This document shows positions 52,736 to 64,000 of a stretch of DNA of 64,000 nt, piece after piece. Positions within the stretch are counted from its first letter, which is position 1. Each line of letters opens with the position of its first letter. The notes below the pieces were generated by a model. That model saw only the letters and a program-made list of their open reading frames with translations, was not told the origin of the DNA and searched no databases. Origin of the DNA: Odobenus rosmarus divergens (Eukaryota; Chordata; Mammalia; Carnivora; Odobenidae). The DNA is taken from assembly GCF_000321225.1 (NCBI RefSeq), contig NW_004450383.1, positions 226,400-290,399 on the forward strand, given 5' to 3'. A program made the translations under genes and the position numbers.

Positions 52736-55024
52736 AAAGTATGTTGTAAAAAAAAATGTGTGCGTGACTATGAAAATTTTCCTGTAATTAAGGTTCTCAC
52801 AGATCTGCTGCTCCATTAAATGGCTTGGTAGGTGGGGGTAAGCTAAAGTTAAAGCCAAAGTCTTCAAAAACAAAGCTGAACCATTTGTTTCTGTGAAACC
52901 CTCTTGAAAGGGAAGACAGTGATTACCTTTGTGTAAGACTCTGCCAAAAGTATTTTACAGATAAGCTGAACCCTCAGTGTTAGAGTTCTTTGTCAAAAGT
53001 CACTCCAGGTTCACGGGTAACTACTTTACACAACATGAACCCATTGCTCCGCGGTAGCTGAGGCAGTTGGGTTTCAGCAGCTGCCACAGTAGGGAATGCC
53101 CCAATTCTGTACTCGCCTCAGGCCTCTAGTTCACTGGTGCCGTCCCTTCCTAACCTCATGTTGAGCTCTTGTTCAGATTTCCCCTCCTGAAGTGGGGCCG
53201 CAACTGGGACCACTCGAGTTCATCAGGCATTTTTATACATGTCAGCCTCAGAGGCAGAGTTGGAATAGAGAGCTGATGGCTGTCGGGTTTCATGAACTTT
53301 TCTCCCAGTAATTTCTTCCATTGTTATATAAATGCATGGACGCAAAGCGGTGCATAAAGGAGTGGGTCTGCTCCTTCCCACAGGCAGCTGCATACAAGTA
53401 CATTGAAGGAAAGGAAAAGTGAAGGTTCTCTCTACATCTACACGATCTGAGTTGAACGCCCAGAAATGGCCTGGTAAACACATATACTTAAGATTTTTTA
53501 GTGACTCCCTGTTCCACACATTGTTTATTTATTCTGAAGATTTGGAGTAGAAAGGGATCCCCGGTTTACATTAGGATAGACAGTAAAAATCATAATCACT
53601 GAAATGCACCAGTCTATGTAATGGTCCCAGGATTTGACTCAGAGAAAGCCGGAGAAAGGATAGATTACCCGCATGTTCCCTGGGCCATGGAATTTAACAT
53701 AATGTGACATTTTTAGTTTCCAACCTTCAAGGATCAATGTGGAGTGTGTCCTTTTAAACAACAACAACAAAAAGGAGAGGCTCTTTATTCAGTGAGAAAA
53801 TTACAGATTTGAAACTACTGTGTGCTTTACTAATGAGCCGGAGTAGTTTTAGCTATTGCAAGTTGTTTTCTCCCCAGCATATTTACACATAATCTACCCC
53901 CAAATTGCAAAGACTTTACTTGTGCTTCAAACTCTAATTCATGTTCCTCCTAACTCTGTTTTAATAATGGCCTAGGCTAGAAGTATGCATGTTTAGAAAA
54001 GTAATCATTTTTTTAATGTAAAAAAATAAAATCATCTGACTTCTGTTAAAACATGGATGTTAACATTTTGCCTAAGAAAAAAAATTCTAAATCAATATTA
54101 TTTCCTCCTTGTGCTGGAACATGGAAGGTCAAGTTTTGTATGTTATTGTTAATCTACTCCTCAGCCAACTATACCTAATCTATATTATTTAGTTGTCAAA
54201 TTTTACACATGTATTACTATCATTTTTTAAGGTAAACAAGCCTGCAAGAAAGACAGTTCTGCTGTGTAGTGGGTGCCCTAAAGACCTTGCACATTCTCGT
54301 TTGGGTCATGTAGGTGAGGTCTATGTGCAGTCTGACCTTGACTCTTCGCAGGAATGTCCTGGGGTTCTTCAGGAATAAGGGGAGATAAGCAGGCCCGTAA
54401 GGAGTTGCCACCAGGCCATTTCTCATTCATCTCCCTAGTTTCACATGTGCCAGGACTTTTTGCTGCTCCCCTCTTAAGGTACACTTGCAAGCTCCTGTAT
54501 AAGCCTTTAAAAATGCCTGGCTCTAATTTGGAGTTGCCTCATCAATGGCAGAGTGACCTAAAACCCATGCCATCTGTCATCTGGCCTCTTTGGTTTGATG
54601 TCATACTCTGGGATGAGTCATACAAGAAGATGACATTATGTTAATCCTGAATTTCCTGTGTGTGTAAGTAATGAGCTGAATCCGTTTTGGCTTGTGGTCT
54701 CCTTAACAGCCCGATCCATGGAAGAGTGGCAAGCCAACTTAATAGCTGCGGAAGTGACCCTCGTGCCTTTATTAGCTGTTGCACTGCTGCTGAGGGACTG
54801 CTTGACCACTTGACAGTGCCATACTCATGAAAGCAATGCTCTGAATGCAGGCATCTATTAAATATCTATGGGTTATTTATCTTATAGGGTGGGAGCACTG
54901 TGCGGTAGGAATATATGTAACAGGCATTTTCAAACTGTGTATGTTGCTGTCATATATTTCCATACCTTTAAAATGGAACAACGCTAAAAAATACCTACAT
55001 CTTACATGAGGATAAAATGACACA

Positions 55025-55245
55025 ATAGTAGAAATCATTTGTTGAGTGTTTACCAGGTACATGGCTTTGTTCCAAATCCTTTATATGTTAATCCTCACAA
55101 CAATCATAAATTTGGTACTCTAATTATCCTTATTTCATATATGAAGACACATGAGATTAAGTAACTTGCTTGAGGTCACATAGGTGGAGCCCAAGTATTC
55201 TGACTCTAGACTCATATTTAATTACTATATTATATTGTGGCTCTA
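55025..55245 (-). repeat. MIR, antisense
   Basis: TGTTGAGTGTTTACCAGGTAC, TTAATCCTCACAACAATC, TAAGTAACTTGCTTGAGGTC and ATAGGTGGAGCCCAAG are clear antisense MIR. Confidence 0.85.
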
Positions 55246-56839
55246 GTTAATGAATGTGAAGTTCCCAAACATTACCACTTCAATGGTAGCTCAAAGAAGG
55301 TTCATGATCCCTCATCATGGAAATATCTGCTTCTCAAATTAAATAAACAGGGAATGGGATTTTCTTTCCTTAGTTCCAGAGACAATCAATTGCTAGGGCC
55401 TTCCAGCAAAAACAGGACTGATACTTAGCTCACATAAATATTATTTTCTCATGCAAATAAAATTTATATAGCAGAAAGGCACTATTTTCACTGGTGCTTT
55501 GTTATATTTTGTTTATAGTAGCTCCAGTATCTATAGGGACAACAGATATATGTCCACAGCACTGCCTCCAGAATACCAGCGCTCTTCCACATATAGCTTA
55601 TAGTATAGGTTGTAATTTTGTCTTTCTTTGAGAGCCACATTTTGTGACAACCTATTATGGATTTTGCAATTAGTAGTTACATTATTAGCTAAATTTTATG
55701 ACATATACATATTTCTATATCTTGTCCAGAGTGGCTGTAAAAATCTTTTATTTGAATCTTCTTGCTTCAGGTTAAGGTAGTTTTCTGCATGCTTTGCTTC
55801 TAGGTTCCAATTACTGTGCTATCTTAACTATCTGGAAAGATCAACAAACTCTCAATTAAAATTCACAGGTTCAGTAGTTTCATGACTATTTCTGTGGGCA
55901 TTTAAAAAGGCATTTCAGGAAATGTGTTTAGGTTTTATTGGTATCTTAACTCTTGAGAACATAAGCCTATATTTGTTCAACTTTTGTGAAACACTCTACT
56001 GTCATGGTTCAAAGCTACTAAATTAATCTCATCTATTATGGGTTCTGACAGTTCAAATTCATGTGTTTTATGATAGAATTTGGTATGCTACATTTTGCAT
56101 GATCAAAAAAGTTTTTACTTTCAAATATTGGCTCAAAATTTGTTCACGAAATACATTTTAAAAATTAATTTGTTGTAGGTTATTACAAAACACAGAATTA
56201 TTTTTATAATAAGTCAAATTATATCATTCAAGAAAACTTTGAAGTTATAAAACGTATTATTATCCAAGCTGTCACTAAATAATATATTTGTAGTGTATGT
56301 TAGAGAAGAGCATGCTTTTGAGGTCTTAACATGAATGCTATGCTCTAAAAGAGTTAAACAGTCCTCTTCAAATCATAACCTTCCGATTCTCAAATGATAA
56401 AAATGATAAAAATCTAACAAATATTTATGTAACATTATTTTAGTTTAAAATCAGTTCATTGATTTATGATTTTTCTAAACAAATGTAAGATACTAAGTAA
56501 TCTTCCACATAAATTAAAAAGTTTAATTGCCAAAAATTATTGCATCATATCTCTAAATTTAATTATTTTATTCTATGCCTAGCAATTTTATGGAGGTTGT
56601 ATATATGATATAAGTGACCATTAGCAGATTAATTAAATATACTACTAGGCTCTTTTCAGTTCTTATTCAATTTCTAAATTCCAATTAATTATTTTCACAC
56701 AGTCTAATTTATAGTGCATTCTGGGCCTGTCAATGAGTGCTGTGTGTTTGTCTTTAATAATTCTGATTACAAAATGCACCATAAGCAATATTTAGAAAAA
56801 CCTGATATTGCAATTAGAGAAAGGCAACATTACTACTAA

Positions 56840-57080
56840 AGTACTATGAGGATGATGACTACTACTATTACTCTTACTACTACTTGTCATTTATCGATTA
56901 CTTTGTGTCCAGCCTGGTTCTAGACAATTTAAGTTTATGATTTCCAATTCTCACTACTATAAGAGAGATTTTAATTTACTGATAAGAAAACTGATGAGCA
57001 AGGTTGGCAAAAGTCACTTGGCTTCCAGATGACAAAGCTGGATGTTGAATCTGATTCCAAAACCCACCTCTTTATGTGCA
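56840..57080 (-). repeat. MIR, antisense, near full length
   Basis: TGACTACTACTATTACTC, TTTGTGTCCAGCCTGGTTC, GATAAGAAAACTGATGAGC and AGATGACAAAGCTGGATG follow antisense MIR. Confidence 0.75.
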
Positions 57081-57184
57081 GTGTGGTCATAGGAAGGAGC
57101 AACTTCATTGACCACTGTGTTGAGGCCTCAAAAGGTGGCATCATCGTGGCAAAGTCCCCTAATTCAGAACCAGATTGCAGGGTG

Positions 57185-57192
57185 TGACGTCA
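57185..57192. promoter_or_regulatory. Consensus CRE-like palindrome
   Basis: TGACGTCA is a full cAMP-response element consensus. It contains a CpG in CpG-poor intron. One 8-base match is weak evidence by itself. Confidence 0.25.
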
Positions 57193-58557
57193 ACCTTGTG
57201 AAGCCTGCTAGGTGGATTCACACATGCCGGACAAAACTGGTTAAATAAACATGTTGATTTATTAGAAGAGGGATACATTTTATTCTAATGATCACAACAT
57301 TCATAGTCATTATCCTGTCTTACTGACATCAGGTTACCAGGGATACCAAATCAGTAGTCAGAAGGTGGCTTAGTTATCGAGAGTCAGAGCAAAATGAAAT
57401 AAACTGTCCAGAAGGATATTTCCTCTAGGCCATAATGGAGCTTCCAATGGTCCCCTACCCAATCTCCTCCTCCCAACAAACATACATACACACAGTCACA
57501 ACTTCTGAAGAACTGACTTCTGTTACAAAGGTCCTCTGTATCTGCTCCATGGACAGCCCAATCTGTTTTTTGTTTTTGTCTTTTTCTTTTTTTTTAGAAT
57601 TTCTTTTCTAGACTTACAGTTAACCATTTCCTTCTAAAATATTCTGTTTCAAACAAAGAGCTATACAAAGTTAGAAATTAAAATTGTTTTTAGTTTAAAT
57701 CCCATTCCTTATATGCCTCTTAGGTACCTGTCACCAGGATTAGAATTTGAGTGTTCCAAAACTTCTTAAGAACCAATTTATTACACAAATGGTACCTTTT
57801 GCACATTGCTGTTAATTCATTTTCATATACTTATGTCTAAATTTTTGAAATACACCCCTGTTATTCTCATGGTTCAGCATAAAAATTTGTTATTGAGTTA
57901 ATTCATTTCCCAAACTGTCTATTGGAGATTGGAATAATTATAAGCATAAAGGGGGAAACATCTATCTCTATTCATGTTTCCTGGGGTTGGAGAGTAACAA
58001 TTGGTCTTATTAAATATATTTTTTAAAGTTTAAAGCTAGTGTTTAAAGAATATGAAACCTAATTTAAGATTAATACTCTAAAGTACTATTTTAACTAATA
58101 TAAATTTACTGAGTAACCACTCAGTATTATCCACTCTGGGCCAACCACTGTGTTAAGCAACCAGGGTACCATTGTCCCAGGGCAATGATAAGTTACTTGA
58201 TTTCTAAAAGCTAACAGTCTGAGGAAGATATAAACAGTTAAGTAGGCAATTTTAATAGAGGGTGATAAATGCTCTAAAACAGAAGAGGCTTCCCCAGAGA
58301 AAATGATCTATATTTGAGACTAAGGGATTGAGTAAGCGTTAGTTACGTGTGTGGGGGCACTTATGTGTGTGGGGGGATGTGTGTGAATGGGAGAGAAAAT
58401 GTTCTGTTTAGGGGTAATGGCTCCTGAAAAAGACCAGTCTCAAGAAAAAGCAGAAAACATCTGCAGTACTATTTGTATTAGCAAGCCATTCGGCTGATGT
58501 TCACTGAGATAGGATGCAAAGAAGGCAGAAAAGAACCTTTAACACTTAGAAGTTATA

Positions 58558-58955
58558 CAGTCAAGAGAGTGAAATCCTGCCTTTTGCAACGATGTGGATA
58601 GAACTAGAGAGTATTATGCTAAGCAAAATAAGTCAGAGAAAGACAAATACTATATGATTTCACACATGTGGAATTTAAGAAACAAAACAGATGAACATAG
58701 GTGGGGGGAAAAAGAGAGACAGAGACCCGGAAACAGACTCTTTAGAGAACAGACTGAGGGTTACTGGAGGGGAGATGGGCTGGGGGATGGGTTAAATGGA
58801 TGATGGGTATTAAGGAGGACACTGGATGTGATGAGCACTGGATATTGTATGTCAGTGATGAATCACTAAATTCTACTCCTGAAACTAAAATTACACCATA
58901 TGTTAACTAACTGGAATTTAAATAAAAATTTGGAGAAATAAAAACAAAACAAAAC
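58558..58955 (+). mobile_element. Carnivore L1 3' end, 5'-truncated
   Basis: GCAACGATGTGGATAGAACTAG, CACACATGTGGAATTTAAG, GATGGGTATTAAGGAGG and ATTACACCATATGTTAAC mark the last part of ORF2 plus 3' UTR, ending in an A-rich tail. AGAAGTTATA flanks it (58548-58557 and 58956-58965). Non-coding remnant. Confidence 0.88.
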
Positions 58956-59849
58956 AGAAGTTATATGAAATCATCCCATTTTATGCAAGGGTTATGTTCC
59001 CGAAGATATCACAATTCAAATTCTCTTAAATCATGCATGTATTTCCTATAGTAATTAATTAAAAGAAGGGAAAGAATTCTTAAAATCCTTAAATCTAGAA
59101 TAATAGGGGTTCTCTTTTGCTTTAATGCTGCTTTTAAAACTGTTTCAGCATTATTCATAATATTTTGTAGACTGATCTCCCCTAAATTAATAGTAAGGTC
59201 TATCATGGTAGTTCACCAGTTTCATTGTGTTTTATCACCTTTGATCTTCTTCTAAAAGTGTTTGTTTGTTTTTTCTGATGTTAGCATCACCACCACTTTA
59301 TGAGTGCTTGGATGCTTGGCAGAAGTTTTTAGAAGACAATAATATGTAATTATAATTATAGTGATTGTTAAAATAATAGCAAAGCAGTAGTGAGCACTTT
59401 TGCTTTACCAGACTGTTCCCAACTCAGAGCCTGAATGATCATTTAAAGACATATATCCTAGGATCCATATACATTTGTGCCTTTGATAGTCCATTCATCA
59501 GAACCCGAGGAGAGCAGAAGAGGCGAGAGCAGAGCATCGTACAGTGGCATGGAAAGAGGAAGAGGAAGATTGAGATCAGGTGCAGGCAGAAAGAGAAGAG
59601 AGTAGAGTATATCACATAGTACTTTGTGGGCCATTTCAGGGACAAAGGATAGTCAAAGGGGTATAGGGAACCCTGGATGTCCCTATTATGAATAACATCA
59701 CAGTCATTCAGGTTCCAAGTTGGGAATAAACTCCAGGGAGAGAGAGTGGGAGGGAAAGGAGAGGTGACTTTGCCACCATGGTAATTGCACTGCAGTCACA
59801 CTGGCGGCCTTGCTGACTCCCCAGATGTCAACCTCATCCCCAGCTGGAT

Positions 59850-60215
59850 TTGCTATTCGCTCTACCCACAATGCTTTTCCTTATATAATGACATACTTGT
59901 TCCTTTACCTCCTGCAGTTCTCTGCTCAAATGTAATTTCTCAAAGAATACCCTCAGTGAATCCCCCTCCTACACCCCTCTTTTTTAATTTGCTTTTTTCT
60001 TCTTAGCACTTATGACCATCTTGTCTATTATTTAATTTATTTATTTATACTTGTTTGTTTTCTGTCTCCTATCACAGGAATAGATGCTTCATGAAAATAA
60101 GGATTTTCATCTCTCTCTCTCTCTTTTGTGTGTGTGGCTGAATCTCTAGTGCAAAATAATAGTGTCTACTAGTACATACTAGTAGACAATAAATATTTGT
60201 AAGATGAATGAAGGA
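59850..60215 (+). repeat. L2 LINE 3' end
   Basis: CTCTACCCACAATGCTTTTCC, CTCTGCTCAAATGTAATTTC, TTAGCACTTATGACCATC, TAGATGCTTCATGAAAATAAGG and ATAAATATTTGTAAGATGAATG follow L2 order. It contains a CTCTCT run and an 11-bp perfect inverted repeat at 60164-60187. Confidence 0.85.
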
Positions 60216-62434
60216 ATGCACTGTAATCATGGCATAGTATTTCTCAGGCAAAGGATAGTGTACCAAAGGAAAGCAGGTGTTTCCAGTTAAAACAAAGGGG
60301 AAGGCCATGTGACATCAAAATAAACATGGTTTACCACCTATTTGGTCCACAGCTTTGAAATTATGGGATTCTTTATTTTTTAATTGAATTATTTACATAA
60401 ATTAAAGTTCGTTCCATAAAGTAAGGATTTGTTAATATTTGAATTATTAAGATTTTCAAATTTGTGTAACTCAAGCTTATATAAAATGAAACTCCACACA
60501 CATGACCTGCTACAAGATTTTCTTCTTTTAATTTTTGCTTTATAGAATACTTTTTCCATAAAAAAGTATAAGTAGGCAAGCAAACTAACAAAATGAAATC
60601 AAAAACCTCTATTGTAGTAATGACAGTAGTGAAGAAAATAGGAGCAAGGAAAGAAAAACAGACCATAACAAACTTTGATAGAAGAAGAAGAAAAAGGCAT
60701 CTTCAGTAACAATATGCAAGAACACTCAAACCACGTGTTTAGAGACCATTTTCATGCAGTTTTAGAACACATGGACTTTACAGATTAAAAATTTTGATAT
60801 GTTTATAATTGGTACTGTCTAAAATTATACACTGCAGGATTGTAATATGTTTGCCACTCTTTTATAATTTTTTCCCAATGGACACTGATCCCCTACTAAT
60901 AGCAAGTTTGTAGTGTTGCTATGGAGGAAACAGGAGGGGCTAGTCGCCATTCTCCAATTGGTCCTAGGATTTATAATCTCCTGGCATATTTCTCTACGCT
61001 GCAACCTATGCCCTAAATTTTTATGATTTATTAGTTACATCCCATTAAGATAGAAGACAGAGAATGTACAGTTACTACATAGGGTGAAAGATCTCCAAGG
61101 AATCTCCAACCCATCCACGGTTCTTAAGAAACTGGTGTAATAAAGACCAGGGAAGTGGGATCGTTTCTTATTCATATTCATGCAGGCATTAGATCACGTA
61201 AATAAAAATTAATGTGTTTATATATCTGTTACAGCTGATTGATAATGCCTCTTAAGAACATGAGGAACATAATGAGATGAGATAAGATGTTTCTTAGAAA
61301 AGCAAAAGCATTGTACAGTGTTTTAGCAGATTGTGCTTCATGCCTTTAAGACCTGATTAAGTTTCATTTTCTCTGTGGGCTTTCTTCAACTTTTACAGGC
61401 AAAATTGGTTATTCCATTCACAGTACTCCCACAAAACTTGTTTATATTTGTTTTATAGCACTTAGCACATTGCATAGCAATTTATCCTTTAATCTAGGTG
61501 TTTATCTCACTCTACTCCCAGAGTGCGTGTTATGTACGAGAATTTCTATCCATCTATCAGATGTTTAAAATGTAACATTTTAATTCAAGGTGCTATATTT
61601 TAGATGGTTAGAGTTCTGTCACTTAAGGGAAATGTGAATTTCTTATGTTTTATATTGACAAATTATTCTGTCTGCAATCTTATTGTCCAATAGACACAGG
61701 ACGACACATTTGAATTTTATTTCATTATCTAGAATCTGTAATGGGAGTATGAAATGACTCAACATGTTACCATGCTAGTACCAATGATTTATATCTAGTT
61801 TGAATGGAAAAGCCATTTCCAAAACCAATAGTCTGTTAACGATCATGCCTTGAAACAAAACATAAGTTGGCAATGCCAATACTTAGCTATTTTGCTAAGT
61901 TTGATTCTTTGAATCATTTTTAAATTTCTGGCTGTGTGGGGGGGGTGTGTGTAATCCTAAGTGCCCACTCAAAATTAGACTACTCTTTTCTGAAGATATT
62001 TTTGTCTCTTTTTGCCACTAATATAAAGAAGACAATAACTGATTAGTAAATTAAAGTGGCAAAGCCCAGGATGATTCATTTCCTTGGATTAATTTGGTAC
62101 ATTCCATAGAATGTAAATAGTCCCCATGCTTCCTATGCTTAGAAAGTTATTAAACATCCAGAAGATGTACCTGCTGTCATATATATAGTCTAGGATTGGG
62201 ACTCTAGCTCTTGATTAGCACATGTAAAGTCAAGAATTATCTGGATTGGGAGTGGCATTCGTCAGTCATTCTATCTCCATGAAACCTTAGAAGTTGAGCT
62301 GAAATTCCTTATTTGAAAAGTTATTTAGGAATTATTAAATTGTTAGTATATTACATTTTGTTTCTCTAGATATGTTCAATTTGCAAAAATGTTTCAATCC
62401 ATAGTAAATCATTGATATCTTAAAAACTCATCTA

Positions 62435-62527
62435 AAGTGCCACATTTTCCAGGAATTGATGAATATAGCTTGCTTTATAGCAAGTGCCACATTTTCCAGG
62501 AATTGATGAATATAGCTTGCTTTATAG
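62435..62527. repeat. Perfect 46-bp tandem duplication (period 47)
   Basis: The stretch 62435-62480, beginning AAGTGCCACATTTTCC and ending GCTTGCTTTATAG, recurs without a mismatch at 62482-62527. A single C separates the copies. Lack of divergence suggests a recent event. Confidence 0.97.
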
Positions 62528-64000
62528 GATATGAATATAACTATTGAGGACTTAGCAAGGTGTATTTTAATACAGTTTGAGGAGGAAAGCATGATGCTTC
62601 TCCCTGAATTTGAAATCCTGACATTTCATGCATTGGTTAAAGAAAAGTCCACCATTGCAGGCTCAATAGCCTCTCATGCCCTGAAGTCCACTTGCATCAG
62701 CCCCCAGAGTGCAGCTACGAGATGAGAATCAGATGATGCTCTGCTGGGGAGGTGGCAGTCAGTCCCAGGGACTTTCCTCATTAGTCTCTGTGGGTTTTTT
62801 GAGAGACTTGGGATGTAATGTTTTATGATTTCCACAGAACTGGAAAGTCACTAGTCAAGATAACCTTAGGCTACCTATTTATTGGTTAATCAGATCATAT
62901 TATAAAATTATTCATTATTACCGGCAAGAAGGGAAGAAATGGAGAAATCAGCAGCAACTTGGATTTCAAAGAGCTAAGAATGTCTCATCCTGCCCACTGG
63001 CAGTTCAAACTTAATAATGGGAACTAGGGAAATATCAGAGATTCGAGATTATATATGTTACCCAAAGGATAAGAAGTTCTAAGAGACCAAAACACTCCTT
63101 TACTTTTTGCTGAGGTTCCTTTACAGTGTTTAAGTGTGAGAAACAAGACTCTCCCTCTGCTCACAAAGGCCTTAACTTAGAGCTTAGGGCAGGATCAACA
63201 GATCATGCCAGAAATTCTTTACAAAAATGCCAAGCTTAATTATGATTATATTTGTGGAGATGAGCCTTGGAAACAGTTCTTAAGGATTTCTGGACTTGTC
63301 AAATACTAAAACAATGTTTATTTTATGTATACAATGAAATGTGAATCAATCCTGCCTAAATAACTACATTTGTTTAATGGAGACTTTATTTCTCATAAAG
63401 TAACTATATTTTTTAACCATACTTAATTTAGCTAACATACTCCTAACACATTCATTATATTCTACACCCCCCTCTGTAAGTGTGCTATTTTATATACTTT
63501 AAAAATTTTGTTTCCTGTAATGTTTGGTTCATTTAATTAGGTATTAGGGAGCTTTCAATATCATAGAAATCACCCTCATATTTAAGAAACCACGTGTGCC
63601 TTATTTGCTTTCTTAACCTTCCATTAAAAAATGTTAGACAGTGCTCACAAAAAAGTAATAGAGGAAAATGTACAAAGAAGACATTACTGCTCCCCTTTCC
63701 AACTCCCCTTGTTTCTGTTTCAGTAGAAAACTTTATTAAGCTTATACTTAATCTGAGACTATTTTAGATGAAAGATACTGCATTTTAACCTCCAAATAGG
63801 AAGCATGCTTTGAACATCTCTGATACCTATGGTTTAAGATTAAATTTAAAATTAAGTATTTAATCAACACATTGCAGACAGCAAATTCCCAAGGCAATTT
63901 TGAAGCTGGAGATTTATATTTATACATATATACCTATTGGGCTAAGTAAAACTAAAAGTTACTCCTACCCTTCCTTTCTTCCTCCCTCAACTTCAGGAAA

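Overview
The window is a piece of a large vertebrate gene carried on the + strand. Six exons, all in the first 33.5 kb, encode part of a CUB/sushi (CCP) array. They read as CUB (two exons), sushi (one exon), CUB (two exons), sushi (one exon), in total 1,038 coding bases or 346 codons. Reading frame, splice phases and acceptor/donor sites agree across all five internal junctions. The peptide best fits CSMD3 (CUB and Sushi multiple domains 3), a very large, mainly brain-expressed single-pass membrane protein. The CSMD1 and CSMD2 paralogues are close relatives but, as I remember them, fit less well. No start codon, signal peptide, transmembrane segment or stop codon of the gene lies here, so this is an internal fragment of the gene.

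The host looks like a carnivoran mammal. At least fifteen tRNA-Lys-derived CAN SINEs are present in both orientations, several with perfect 14-19 bp target-site duplications. Their form (GGGGCGCCTGGGTGGCTCAG head, CT-rich 3' part, AAATAAATAAAATCTT tail) looks to me like the arctoid type (bear, seal, mustelid and relatives) rather than the cat or typical dog type. Two L1 3' ends have the carnivore form. Older mammalian repeats (MIR, L2, MaLR LTRs, hAT-Charlie elements, simple repeats) make up much of the rest.

Layout: 1-5018 upstream intron, no exon seen; exon 5019-5157; 6.5 kb intron; exon 11650-11837; 5.4 kb intron; exon 17243-17431; 7.0 kb intron; exon 24457-24573; 6.7 kb intron containing a notable 33-bp-arm hairpin; exon 31230-31445, closely flanked by an L1 tail and a SINE; 1.9 kb intron; exon 33322-33510; then 30.5 kb with no exon that I can recognise, holding repeats, a perfect 46-bp tandem duplication near the right end and a nested L2/SINE locus.

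I found no bacterial-type operon, CRISPR array, RNA gene or independent protein-coding gene. The most interesting points are local: a weak splice donor, different intron positions in two neighbouring CUB modules, a strong intronic hairpin, an unclassified repeat pair, and retroelements inserted very near one exon.
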